Assembly (NCBI GenBank): GCA_023014485.1
Contig: JAJOZX010005609.1
Location: 227,001 to 291,000 of the forward strand
Reading direction: 5' to 3'
Length of the DNA stretch: 64,000 nucleotides
From: Bathynomus jamesi
Lineage: Eukaryota; Arthropoda; Malacostraca; Isopoda; Cirolanidae
Shown piece after piece: positions 1 to 9,764 of this stretch. The position numbers and the translations under genes are program-made. Numbering within the stretch: the first letter of the stretch is position 1; each line of letters starts with the position of its first letter. The notes under the pieces were generated by a model. It saw nothing but the letters and a program-made list of their open reading frames with translations, had not been told where the DNA came from and did no database searches.

Positions 1-392
1 TGTGCAGGAGCGCCGTCTTGCTGGAACCATGTTGGGAAATTTCCTTCTTCGTTCAAGACACTGGGAAATGTTTCTTCTTTGAGCATACGTAGGTAGGTGC
101 CTCCAGTGACATGTTCATTGAAAAAGAGGGGTGCCTATGATGCGATCCTTCCAAATGCCACACCATACCATCACCTGAGATGCACCTTGTTCCTTTGAAG
201 AGGTATACCAGTGAGGGTTGTTTTGAGACCAGTAGCGGGTGTTCTGTTGATTTACCTCACCATTTCCATAAAAAACAGCCTCGTCACTGAACAGAATGGT
301 GGACGGGAAATTGGCATCCCAAGCATATTTTGGTTTATAGAAATAGAAAAATATGAATTTCTCCTATGATGCCGGACTTATGGGACACCCTG
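1..392 (-). pseudogene. mariner-like transposase remnant with one terminus
   Basis: Read on the minus strand, positions ~320 down to 1 encode the catalytic half of a Tc1/mariner-superfamily transposase: FSDEA (first catalytic Asp), then WSQNNPHW, MVWCGIW and QQDGAPA (second catalytic Asp) at the window edge. A one-base frameshift near 125 breaks the frame. The N-terminal DNA-binding half is missing: the catalytic part is followed directly by a terminal sequence beginning CAGGGTGTCCCATAAG (377-392 on the complement), next to a TA dinucleotide as expected for this superfamily. The third catalytic residue lies beyond the window. The terminus resembles that of the MITE at 21416-22442. A dead copy; family level is sure, subfamily is not. 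Confidence 0.8.
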
Positions 393-716
393 TATAGTAT
401 ATTAATTCGGAGAAAATTGTGTAGTGTGTAAAATGCATGTATGATGTGTAGTATTGTAGTAAAGAATAGAGAGAAGTGTGTGTTTGAAAGCATGGTGGAC
501 TGTTCACACGGAAAAAGATCAGCTAAAGGGGACAGTGACAGAAGAAACAGGAATTCCAGCACTCCCTATCTCCTGCCAAACCCCCCTCCACCTTGAGTAC
601 TTCTACTTCCCTGGTTGATTGGTGTCTACAATCCAGGGTTCCCATTTATCTATCAACCAATTATTTTTTATTGTGTGGAAGGATGAACAGCTGGGTTTTG
701 CTGTGCATCGCCTGCT
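393..716. other. no gene; possible SINE body
   Basis: I see no gene here. The stretch just left of the tRNA-like head at 717-789 may be the body and tail of that SINE, read on the minus strand, but I could not define its end. Confidence 0.3.
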
Positions 717-789
717 GTCAAGCGGATCTCGATCCCGGGGCTGATAGATTCGTAGTCAGCAACGCTAACCACTACACCACCGAGGCGCC
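717..789 (-). repeat. tRNA-derived SINE head
   Basis: The complement starts GGCGCCTCGGTGGTGTAGTG, which contains a polymerase III A-box-like TGGTGTAGTGG, followed by TTAGCGTTGCTGACTACGAA and a B-box-like GGGATCGAGATCC. This order and spacing fit the 5' head of a tRNA-derived SINE. It is not a functional tRNA: no acceptor stem closes it, and the sequence runs on into unrelated body sequence. The mariner element at 796 begins six bases beyond its 5' end. Confidence 0.6.
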
Positions 790-795
790 CATATA

Positions 796-1969
796 CAGGG
801 TAGCGCAAAAGTCAGGAACCATAGGACATTTTAATAATTTGTTTTAATATGTTTTGTTCTTTTCAGATTTGTTGTTGAACCTATGGCACAGAAATTGATA
901 ATAGATGAACGGGTGGGTGGAAAGAGTTTTAATGTGTGCAAGGCGTGGTAACATGCACCGATTAGTTGCTACTGCTTTTAATGAAAAACACCCTGAGAGG
1001 CCGCCAGTTGTTCAGGCATCAGTTGGAAAACTGTTCACTCGCTTCAAAGAAACGGGAAGTGTTCATGATCGGCCGCGTAGTGGCCGGCCAAAAAGTTCAA
1101 CCGATGCAGCAACATCACTAACGGTACTCAATCACCTCGAAAGTAGCCCACGTAAGTCGTTAAGAAAGTTATCCAGGAAACGGGTGTCTCCAGAAGATCC
1201 ATTCAACGAATTCTTACAACAAATCATTTCCACCCCTACAAAGTCCAACCCGTTCAGGAACTGCACGGTGACGACACAGACCGTCGTGTAGAGTTCTGCC
1301 AGTGGCTTATACAACATCGACAGCTTCAACGAAGAATCATGTTCAGCGACGAAGCGATATTTCACCACAGCGGTCGTGTCAATAGGCATAATGCACACTA
1401 TTCGGTCACTGAGAACCCCCACTGGATGGAGGAAGGACATGTGCAATTCGATCCACGAATTATGGTGTGGGCTGCGCTCTGAGGGGATTGGGTAATTGGT
1501 CCGTACTTTTTTGACGGCAATGTAACAGGTGAAACATATCTGCATATGCTGCAAACATTTCTAACGCCCATACTGGACGATATTCCGTTGACAGAACGGG
1601 CGGAGATGTGGTTTCAGCAGGATGGTACACTATCACATTTCGCAACCATCTTTAGATGAAACATTCCCAAGCAAGTGGATCGGACGGCGAGGGCCTGTCG
1701 AATGGCCACCTTCGTCTCCAGACTCACGCCTCTTGACTTTTTCTTGTGGGGCCATCTGAAGTCGGTAGTCTATGCTGATCGACCCAGAACCATATGTTCT
1801 CTAAAGGATAAAATCACATCTGAGTGTGACAAAATCAGTACCAATGTGTTAAGGAATGTTCAAACATCATGCATTCAACGCGTCAGAAAGTGTCTCCAAG
1901 TGGAAGGCCACGAATTCGAACATTTATAATTTCATAAAATGTGCTTATGGTTCGTGACTTTTGCGCTGC

Positions 1970-1973
<4 letters not shown>
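796..1973 (+). mobile_element. mariner-type element, 1.18 kb
   Basis: Terminal inverted repeats of about 27 bp bound the element: CAGGGTAGCGCAAAAGTCAG at the left, and CAGGGCAGCGCAAAAGTCAC read inward from the right. A TA precedes the left end at 794-795. The right end runs straight into a (TG)n tract, so the second TA of the target duplication is not visible. Size and contents are those of a complete mariner-like element with an inactivated transposase. Confidence 0.85.
905..1929 (+). pseudogene. mariner-like transposase, inactivated
   Basis: The N-terminal ~75 codons form the paired helix-turn-helix DNA-binding region (FTRFKETGSVHDRPRSGRP is typical). After a frameshift near 1180 the frame continues with SRRSIQRIL, GDDTDRRVEFCQWL, then the catalytic FSDEAIF, NPHW and MVWAAL. 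An in-frame stop lies at ~1481. The frame resumes with GDWVIGPYFFDGNVTGETY and QQDGTLSHF (second catalytic Asp). Another break near 1655 precedes the C-terminal SSPDLTPLDFFLWGHL, which holds the third acidic residue, here Asp rather than Glu. At least two frameshifts and one stop make it non-functional. The Asp-type triad puts it nearer mariner than Tc1. Confidence 0.85.
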
Positions 1974-2022
<49 letters not shown>

Positions 2023-2340
2023 TTAAATGAAGCAAAATTAAATATACTTATTACTTATTAAAAATTTATTACATTTGTAGTGCTTCATATGACAGGCATA
2101 TCCCGCAAATTAAAAAATGTATAAAATATTATTCTCAATATTTTTGGGGGCACTCTGAACTCTGCCTTCGCGCAGTAACTATGATTTCGTGCTTTTAAGA
2201 AATTGATAAGTGATAATAAAAAAAAACGAGAACGTTCGAAAGCTGTATAGGTCGAAGCCCTCTTTAAACGTTATGGGTCCTGGAAACGCCGGCCCGACGT
2301 GAAAAAATAGTTTCAAACGCCGATCCGTGGTAAAAATTAA
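1974..2340. repeat. (TG)n microsatellite, then spacer or LINE 5' region
   Basis: A (TG)n tract of about 45 bp occupies 1973-2017. The rest, to about 2340, is AT-rich without a gene. Its 3' part (from ~2280) may be the 5' untranslated region of the LINE that follows. Confidence 0.6.
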
Positions 2341-5020
2341 TTTAAATGTCTTTTATTGTAACGCGTGTAGTATTAGAAATAAATTGAACGAATTTAAGTG
2401 AATAATTTATTCCGGAATTACGATATAGTTGCTATAACCGAAACGTGGTTAAATACCGTAACTCGGGACTTGTTGGGGGAACTTGATATAGCGGGTTTTA
2501 AACTTTTTACTAATGATAGGTTACATAGGATTGGTGGCGGCGTTTTGTTGTACATTCGTAATTCCCTAAAGGCTATCAAGGTTAAGATAGATTTTCCGGC
2601 AGCAATTAATGCGAGATGCGTTGAAGTTAGGGCGCGTAGTATTAGCTTTAATTTCGTTGTTGTTTATAGACCTCCTCTTCAACCCCTCGATACTGATACT
2701 AGATTTTACACACTTCTTAGTAACTTTATTAATAATCGGGATAGTATAGTTGTCGGACACTTTAACTGCCCTAACGTTAATTACAAGACTTTTACTGGTA
2801 ATGATGAGGGTTTGAGACTGATTGAGTTCATAGAAATTAATTTTTTACGACAGATGGTTACCGAACCAACGCGCGGTGACAATATTTTAAACGTGGTGAT
2901 GACGAACAACGAAAATATGTATAGTCGAAGGTTTGGAAGTAGGTGAGAGTTTGGGATGTAGTGATCACCAAATTATTAGGTTTAAGCTATTGATAGAAAA
3001 CAGTAAGGATAGTAACGTAATAGAAGTCCGTGATTTTCGTAGGGCTAATTTTGATAGTTTTGCGGACAGGGTGAGAGTAGTGGACTGGGATAATTTATTT
3101 ATGGGTAATGACGCAAATTTTTTATTGGGAGGCGTTTAAAGAAAGTTTTTTGAATATCGAAAGGGAGTTTATTCCGCGTGCCCAAGCGCGCTAGTAATCA
3201 TGGAGGCTCAAGTGGTGGAGAAGGGAAATAGGTGAGTTCATAAACGAGCGTACGTATAGACATAAAAAGCGCAATGGTACGGTAGCTAACTTTAATAGAT
3301 ACATCGAGCTGAGACGTCAGGTTAAAAGATCTGTTAGGAATGCAAAGCGTAATTTTGAGATACTTGTAGCTGCGGGTAGCTAACATAATCCGAAAAAGTT
3401 TTTTGACTACGTCAATAATCGTAAGCTGATAAAAGATAACATAGGCCCTCTAGTGAACGCTAACGGCGCTTTGGCTTCCGAGCTCAGGCGATGGCGGGTA
3501 TTTTTAACAACTTATTTTTGCGACAGTTTTTATCGTAGAAGATGTAAATAATATCCCCGACGTGGACGGTATCGTTCCATTCAGTAGCGAGACTATTTTG
3601 AATGAAATAACTGTTCACGAGGGTGAGATTGCGCATTATATCAATAAGCTGAAAGTTAGCAAGGTTCCAGGCCCTGACGCGCTTTATCCTAGACATTTGA
3701 AAGATTTGAAAGACGTTGTCGTAGGCCCCTTAACAAAAATTTGTAAAAAGTCACTGGAAGCGGAGATTATTCTTGAAGACTTGAAATTAGCTAACGTTAC
3801 GCCCATTTTTTAAAAAGGCGACCGCACAGTAGCTAGCAATTATAGACCTATTAGCTTAACGTCAATTGTCGGTAAACTTTTGGAATCCGTAGTTAGAGAT
3901 CGTATCGTCGATCACTTGGAGAGTGGCGATTTGATTAATAGTAGTCAGCATGGGTTTCGACGCCATAAAGCTTGTTTAACTAATTTGTTAGAGTTTTATA
4001 ACGAAATAGTGCCCGAATACGATAAGCATAGACCAGCTGACGTTATTTATTTAGACTTTAAAAAAGCGTTCGATACAGTTCCGCATAGAAGATTAATTGC
4101 AAAGGTTAAAGCGCACGGTATACGCGGTCAGGTAGCTAACTGGTTAGAGGAATGGCTTCGTGCCAGGAAACAGAGGGTCGTTCTTAATGGTAGGGAATCG
4201 GGGTGGCTGGATGTAGGCAGCGTGTCCCTCAAGGTTCGGTGTTAGGTCCGTTGCTGTTCGTAATTTACATTAACGACATAGATGTAGGCTTGACCAGTAA
4301 CGTGTCAAAATTCGCGGACGATACTAAAATATGCGGTAAAATTCTTAACGTGGACGATAGAAATAGGCTCCAAGACGACGTAAAAAGGATTATGGAGTGG
4401 ATGGATAAGTGGCAGATGCAATTTAACGTACACAAATGTAAAGTTTTGCATATCGGTTCTCGTAACAACAATTACACGTACACGATGGATGATAGACAAT
4501 AGCGAGCGTTGACGAGGAAGTAGATTTAGGCTACGCGTATCTAAGGATTTAAAAGTTGGAACCAGTGCATGGAGTCTTGCGCAAAAACTAATAGGATGTT
4601 AGGCTTCATAGCGCGTAATTTCGAACTTAAATTGAAGAATATTATATTGCCCCTTTACAAGTCCCTAGTCAGGCCTCACTTAGAATATTGCGTTCAGTTT
4701 TGGTGCCCGTATTTGCGCGAGAATATTGATAGATTGGAAAGGTTTCAGCCATGTGCCACGAAACTAATTCCGTCACTACGCAACAAGTCTTACCAAGATA
4801 TGATTAAAGAGTTAGACTTGCATTCACTCGAGACTAGGAGATTAAGGGGGAGCTTTTGAAGTTTGCAAAATCGTTAATAAAATCGATGACGTAAATTTTG
4901 ACAAATTTTGACAAACTGTTCATTTTCGATAATAGCAATACTCGTAATAACGAATTTAAATTACGTGGCACTAACATCGCTAAAAACGTTTTTACGTTTA
5001 AAGTAACTGATAAATGGAAT
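2341..5020 (+). mobile_element. CR1-type LINE, family A copy 1, 5' piece
   Basis: This is the endonuclease-reverse transcriptase part of a non-LTR retrotransposon. It is the 5' piece of one copy; the remaining 3' part is found again at 18513-19163, after the inserted BEL/Pao element. The insertion point lies in the last ~60 codons of the ORF, exactly at GGAAT (5016-5020), and GGAAT recurs at 18513-18517. ORF1 is not present upstream, so the copy is either 5'-truncated or its ORF1 is unrecognisable. It is about 80-90% like copy 2 (22935-29896) by eye. Confidence 0.85.
2341..5020 (+). pseudogene. LINE A endonuclease/reverse transcriptase
   Basis: Order of domains: an APE-type endonuclease from about 2344 (CNACSIRNKLNEF, then ITETWLN, GGGVLLYI, VVYRPP, SIVVGHFNCPNVN and the SDHQIIRF block after 2930), a linker with conserved FFDYVN, then reverse transcriptase from ~3650 (PGPDALYPRHLKDL, NYRPISLTSIVGKLLE, QHGFRRHKACLTNLLEF, YLDFKKAFDTVPHRRL, VPQGSVLGPLLFVIYINDID, and the catalytic FADDTK at ~4306). 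A C-terminal region with LYKSLVRPHLEY follows. FADDTK and the GPLLFVIYIND block indicate the CR1/L2 group. Breaks: in-frame stop near 2395, frameshifts near 2935, 3510 and 4215, a stop at ~3813, and a frameshift at ~4855. It is not functional. Confidence 0.85.
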
Positions 5021-5625
5021 TGTTAGAAAATCTAGAGGAGGCAGAGCCATTGTTGTCCCAAGGCGATATGATGACTAAGGTGATTGATGCAGCATTGCTT
5101 GTATATATTAAGTTAAGGTGTGTGTGTGTATATCCATCTCATAATTGTAAGGTTAGTGAAAAATTCACTTAATTTAGAGCTAGCATTTTTGGGCTCTTGT
5201 GGCATCATTGTTTGGGCACTCTTGTGGCATCGTTTTTTTGGGGCGCTTCGCGTCCTTCCTACTCATTTGTTGAATGCGACACTTACAGGGTGTGGTCTTA
5301 TAGAGAGCTCTCTTGCAATTCAGTTTGGTTGTGTAGATACAAGATTGTTGCAGTGTGCAATAGTGCACGTTGTGTTGTTGTTGCAAGGTTTAAAAAGACC
5401 ATAAATAGTGCCCCTTTTGTTTTTTATCTTAATTTTATGCAACTGAGGCCTAAGGTAGGCCCACATCGAGTCAGCAACCCTGAGGTAGGACCTAATAGGA
5501 CCTCAAAGTCCGTAAGTTTTTAGTCTAGCTTAACTTTGGCTGTAGGTTAAACTGGCCCTTCAGAGGTTGGCCGTTCACGGCTCAGCTGGGATTCTGAACC
5601 CAATAAAATAAAAAAAAAAATAACA
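5021..5625 (+). repeat. BEL/Pao 5' LTR (605 bp)
   Basis: Begins TGTTAGAAAATCTAGAGGAG and ends AAAATAACA. The 3' LTR at 17910-18512 has the same sequence with scattered substitutions and small indels, for instance in the GT/TA tract near 5120. A polyadenylation signal AATAAA lies at 5602-5607, close to the end. Confidence 0.95.
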
Positions 5626-5640
5626 TGGTCCTTCGGAACC
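5626..5640 (+). promoter_or_regulatory. putative primer binding site
   Basis: TGGTCCTTCGGAACC begins immediately after the 5' LTR, where reverse transcription of an LTR element is primed by the 3' end of a host tRNA. The leading TGG (complement of CCA) fits. I do not assign the tRNA. Confidence 0.6.
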
Positions 5641-5735
5641 GGATTCTAGCCCAAGACTGAGTCAGTGACTATTTTACGGCAAAGTTCTGATTGTGCAAAT
5701 TGTAGCCCAAGTTAGGCCTAGACGGGTTGAGCATA

Positions 5736-5960
5736 ATTGAGTTAAGGTCCCAGGGTAGAAAGTTTGGTCGCCCAATTGCGAAACTTGCCACTCGTCTGTC
5801 GTTGTTTTGGGCCTACATTTTTACCGGTTTGGTTAATTTTGGTTTATTATTGAGTTAATGTCCCAGGATAGAAAGTTTGGTCGCCCAATTGCGAAACTTG
5901 CCACTCGTCTGTCGTTGTTTTGGGCCTACATTTTACCGGTTTGGTTAATTTTGTTTATTA
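5736..5960 (+). repeat. 113 bp tandem duplication in BEL leader
   Basis: A unit starting ATTGAGTTAAGGTCCCAGGG (5736) is repeated directly from 5849, with only a few differences (AAGGTCC against AATGTCC; single-base T and G deletions). It lies in the untranslated leader between the primer site and gag. The rest of the leader to 6161 shows no other feature. Confidence 0.85.
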
Positions 5961-6161
5961 TTCATAGGCGAAGGTTGCAGACTTCCGTGCGCCAGTTACT
6001 TGGGTGGAAAATTTGGTATTCTATACTGGTGGTTGGTCAGTACCCCACCCAGCAATTCAGTTTATTTGAAAAAAGCAAAATTTGAGTTTGATCAGTTTGG
6101 TTAAGTATTTTTGCCAATTGAGCTTACTTGGTATTGAACCCAATTGTTGTTTGCATTGAAG

Positions 6162-7598
6162 ATGAGTGCAGCTGAATTGAACAAGTTTAAAAAAAGAAGC
6201 GCCCACAAAGGTCTAATTACAAAGGTCATTGCCACTATAGATTCTGCCATAGAGCAAGAGGATTTAAGCTTAGTGACTGCACAGCTTTCCATATTAGAAA
6301 CTAAAAAGGTTGCTCTAAGCGAAGTAAATGTTAAAATTGAGGCCCTTATAGAAGAGGATGAAATAGAAAATAACATAATTTACTTTGAAGAGATTATTGA
6401 TGATATAATTAAAGTATGCCACAGAGCAAACGAGTTTAGCAGCTCAGTACAGTTAGAGACCAGGTCTAATAATGAAACACAACCCTCAACAAATGGTGGT
6501 TGTGAAGTTAAGGTTAACAGATCTGCAGTTCAATTACCGAGGCTTATACTCAAAACATTTTCTGGGAGTATTCAGGAATGGCAAGGATGGGCAGACAGTT
6601 TTCAATTAGCAGTTCACTCTAGTCAAGTGTTAAGAGCGGTGGAGAAGTTTAATTATTTGCAGTCCCTCTTGGAAGGGGAGAGAGCAAAGACAATAGCAGG
6701 ATTAGCATTAACAGAGGCTAATTATAATGTGGCTTGGGATATATTAAAGAAACGGTTTGGTAAGCCAGAGATCTTAATTAAAAGCCACCTCCGTGAACTT
6801 TTAGCTATACCTCCTGTTAATAATCCTAATAGTGTCAAGGAGTTACGGCAGTTATATGATGAATTTGAAGTTAGAACTAGGTCCCTGGTCAACTTGGGTG
6901 TAGGAATGGAAAGGTATGGTATAATGTTGGTTACTATACTTGAGTCTAAATTGCCTAGCTCAATTTTGCTTGAATTAAGTAGGGGACACTCTACAGAACA
7001 TGTGTACATCCCCCTTCAGCAGATGTTAAGTCTTTCAGGCACAGAATTAGCAAGACGAGAGGGAATTGAGTTTGCACAGTGGGACGTTAAACAAGGGGAC
7101 AAAGGCAGACACAGCACCAAAGTTTCTACAAAAAGGAATAGCCCAGGTACAGTGTCAGCTCTACATGCATCCTCTGAGAATAAATTAAAGGGAATCAAGG
7201 AATGCATATTTTGCGAAGGCAACCACAAGTCATATAAATGTGAGGTGGCTGAGGCTTTACCTTCTGAGGAGAGAAAGGACAGGGTAACTAAGTCCACAGC
7301 ATGTTTTAAGTGTTTTTTGAAAGGTCACAGAGCAAGGTTTTGTAAGTTTAAAATTTTGTGCAAAAAATGCTATGGCCGGCATCAGCCATTATTGTGTGAA
7401 AACACTCCTAGTAGGCCTACCCCAGAAGTAGAGACATCAGTGGCACATGCCACTGCTATGAAAGGGAGTAAAAGTAAAGGAGGATTATTGCAAACAGCTG
7501 CAGCAGTATTAATTGGGAATCATAGAGAAGCTACTGTAAGAGTGTTGTTTGATAGTGGTAGCCAGTGTAACTTTATTAAGACCAGAATTTCCAGTTAA
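6162..7598 (+). CDS. gag: BEL/Pao Gag with start of protease
   Basis: Begins at ATG 6162 (MSAAELNKFKKRSAHKG). The N-terminal ~110 residues are a charged, coiled-coil-like region. Residues ~125-300 match the DUF1759 gag domain (LPRLILKTFSGSIQEWQGW, then FNYLQSLLEG and AWDILKKRFGKPE). Cys-rich zinc-knuckle motifs follow (CIFCEGNHKSYKC; CFKCFLKGHRARFC; CKKCYGRHQPLLC). The C-terminal end holds the active-site motif LFDSGSQCNFI of the pepsin-like protease (DUF1758). The frame breaks at ~7590 inside the protease, which continues in another frame, so the original product would have been a Gag-Pol polyprotein. About 480 codons are open, so this part is well kept. Confidence 0.9.
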   Translation: MSAAELNKFKKRSAHKGLITKVIATIDSAIEQEDLSLVTAQLSILETKKVALSEVNVKIEALIEEDEIENNIIYFEEIIDDIIKVCHRANEFSSSVQLETRSNNETQPSTNGGCEVKVNRSAVQLPRLILKTFSGSIQEWQGWADSFQLAVHSSQVLRAVEKFNYLQSLLEGERAKTIAGLALTEANYNVAWDILKKRFGKPEILIKSHLRELLAIPPVNNPNSVKELRQLYDEFEVRTRSLVNLGVGMERYGIMLVTILESKLPSSILLELSRGHSTEHVYIPLQQMLSLSGTELARREGIEFAQWDVKQGDKGRHSTKVSTKRNSPGTVSALHASSENKLKGIKECIFCEGNHKSYKCEVAEALPSEERKDRVTKSTACFKCFLKGHRARFCKFKILCKKCYGRHQPLLCENTPSRPTPEVETSVAHATAMKGSKSKGGLLQTAAAVLIGNHREATVRVLFDSGSQCNFIKTRISS

Positions 7599-9482
7599 GG
7601 GGTTGTTACCACAAGGTCCCACTATCAAGGTCCAAGCTGTAGAGATTGAGGAACTTTGTGCTCCAGTCTCTACTTGTTTACATATGGCATGTGTCCAAGA
7701 ATTGCGAGTTAAAGGAATTAATTTGGGCAATAATAAGTTTGAAGGAACAGAATATTAGTCTTTTGATTGGAGCTGACTATTATTGGGACTTCATCACTAG
7801 TAATATTGTCCGCACATCTCGAGGTCCAGTAGCTATTGAAAGTAAGCTAGGCTGGATGCTACATGGTAGCTATTGCAATGAAATGGAGGTTAAAGCTCTT
7901 TTTGTTAAGATTGAGGAGAACAGCCATGGTTTGGAAAGGCATTTGAAAGCCTTTTGGGAACTTGAATCCATTGGCATAAAGGACAAACAGGAGAAGCAGG
8001 CGAGTCCAGTGAACAATGATGTTTTAGAGCAATTTGAAAAAGGGATTGGGTTTAGAGATGGTTGCTATGAAGTTGGCCTCCCTTGGAAGGATTCTTGCAA
8101 ACCCAGTTCAAACCTTCAGCTAGCTAATAGGAGGTTGGAGACTTCATTGCACAGGCTAAGAAAAAATGAGGAGTTGTAAATTGAATACAATGAGGCCATC
8201 CTAAGCTATGAAAAGGAGGGCTATGCTGAAACGGTGCAAGGTGAGCTGGTGAGCCAGGAGACACATTATCTGCTACACCATGCAGTGGTACGGCGAGACA
8301 AAACTACCACCAAACTGAGGGTAGTTTTTGATGGCTCAGCCAAGGACAAAGGTGGTGTGTCCTTGAATGACTGTTTGGATGCTGGGCCAAATTTAAATGC
8401 AGATTTATTTTCCTTGTTACTGAGATTCAGGTTTAGTAGAGTAGCATTGACTGCAGATGTGAAGCAAGCCTTTTTGCGGATAAAGTTAAAACCAGAGGAC
8501 AGAGATGCAGTAAGGTATCTGTGGGTGGATACGAAAGACTTGTTGGAAAATGAACCTGAGGTTCAAGCATATAGAATGAAGTCAGTGTTGTTTGGCCTCA
8601 GCTCTAGTCCATTTCTGTTGGCAGCTACTATGCAGTACCATTTTAAGAAATATTCTGAAGTCTATCCTAACACTATTGAACACATACGGAAATTTTTATG
8701 TTGATGATTTGCTGTGTTCCGTGGATAATACAGAAATGGCTAAACAGATATTCATGGAGGCTAGAGCTATAATGAGGGAGGCTGGCATGGAGCTTAGAAA
8801 ATGGCAGACCAATCATTCGCAATTACAAGAGTTTATGAGTCATTCCTGTGTAGTACCTGATGCAGCAGAAAGTATTGAGGATTCTGGTATTAAGGAGTTG
8901 TGGGCAATAGACACAAGGTGCTAGGCATTGTTTGGCAGCAAGGAGAGATTTGTTTACCTTCAATGGGAAATCTTTAGTAGAGCTGGCTGAGAATGAGACA
9001 AGGTGGACAAAACGTACAGCTCTTAGTTTGGCTTCAAAGGTCTTTGATCCTCTTGGATTCCTGGCTCCATTTGTGATAAAGTAAAAAATTTGGTTTCAGA
9101 GCCTCTGGGAAATTGGACTTGGTTGGGACCAAGAGTTACCTGATCATATGGTGGTAAGGTGGAAATATTGGTTCAAAGAATTGGCACATCTTGGAGACAT
9201 TGAAATCCCAAGATGGTACTTTGGAGAGTTGAACAATAGTCCAGACAATTTGGAGCTGCACATCTTTTGTGATGCAAGTGAGGAAGCCTATGCAACTTGT
9301 ATTTATATAAGAGGCACATTCAAAGAGGAAGTAAGTTGCAGGTTGGTTGCTGCAAAGAGCAGAGTAGCACCTTTGAAAAGGCTTTCTATTCCAAGGTTGG
9401 AATTGATGGGTGCAGTTATTGCTAGTCGGCTTGCAGTTACAGTGCAAAAGTCTTTGGTCCTCTATGAAATTCCAAGCTATTA
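7549..9482 (+). pseudogene. pol: BEL/Pao protease-reverse transcriptase-RNase H, first part
   Basis: Continuation of Gag-Pol with several breaks. The protease C-terminus gives LLIGADYYWDFI and SRGPVAIESKLGWMLHG (7750-7870), typical of BEL/Pao. Reverse transcriptase: VVFDGSAKDKGGVSLNDCL (8321), ALTADVKQAFLRIKL (8445), VLFGLSSSPFLL (8587) and, after a frameshift near 8695, the catalytic YVDDLL (8698-8715). The A17 peptidase-annotated connection follows (SLASKVFDPLGFLAPF, ~9030). RNase H begins at ELHIFCDASEEAYATCIY (9253) and is cut at 9482 by a DNA transposon. Stops at 8177, 8922 and 9082 and a frameshift at ~8695 inactivate it. The frame rejoins exactly at 12465. Confidence 0.9.
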
Positions 9483-9764
9483 CACTGGGCAACACGTATT
9501 TTATTGAATGATATCTGACACTTGATTCTAGGTAATTTGGGTGCGCTGAATACGAATTTCAACTCGGTTTGGCTCTATCAGGTCCTGATTCTTGTCGACA
9601 GCCTATGTGCCATTTTCCAGATTTTTCAAATTAGGACTAAAAAATTAAGTCATGTGTTAAATTTTTTTTTCAAGTTTCATGAATACAAGCAGTTCAAACT
9701 ACAGTAAAATTACATTATAACGATAGAAATTACTTAAAATAAAAAAAAAACAGATATGAAGCTT

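Noticed and set aside
717..789. A functional tRNA gene
   Set aside because: A and B boxes are present, but no acceptor stem pairing or complete cloverleaf can be drawn.
5120..5523. Open frames inside the BEL LTRs (also 18003-18409)
   Set aside because: They lie in noncoding LTR sequence, occur in several frames, and differ between the LTRs by frameshifts.
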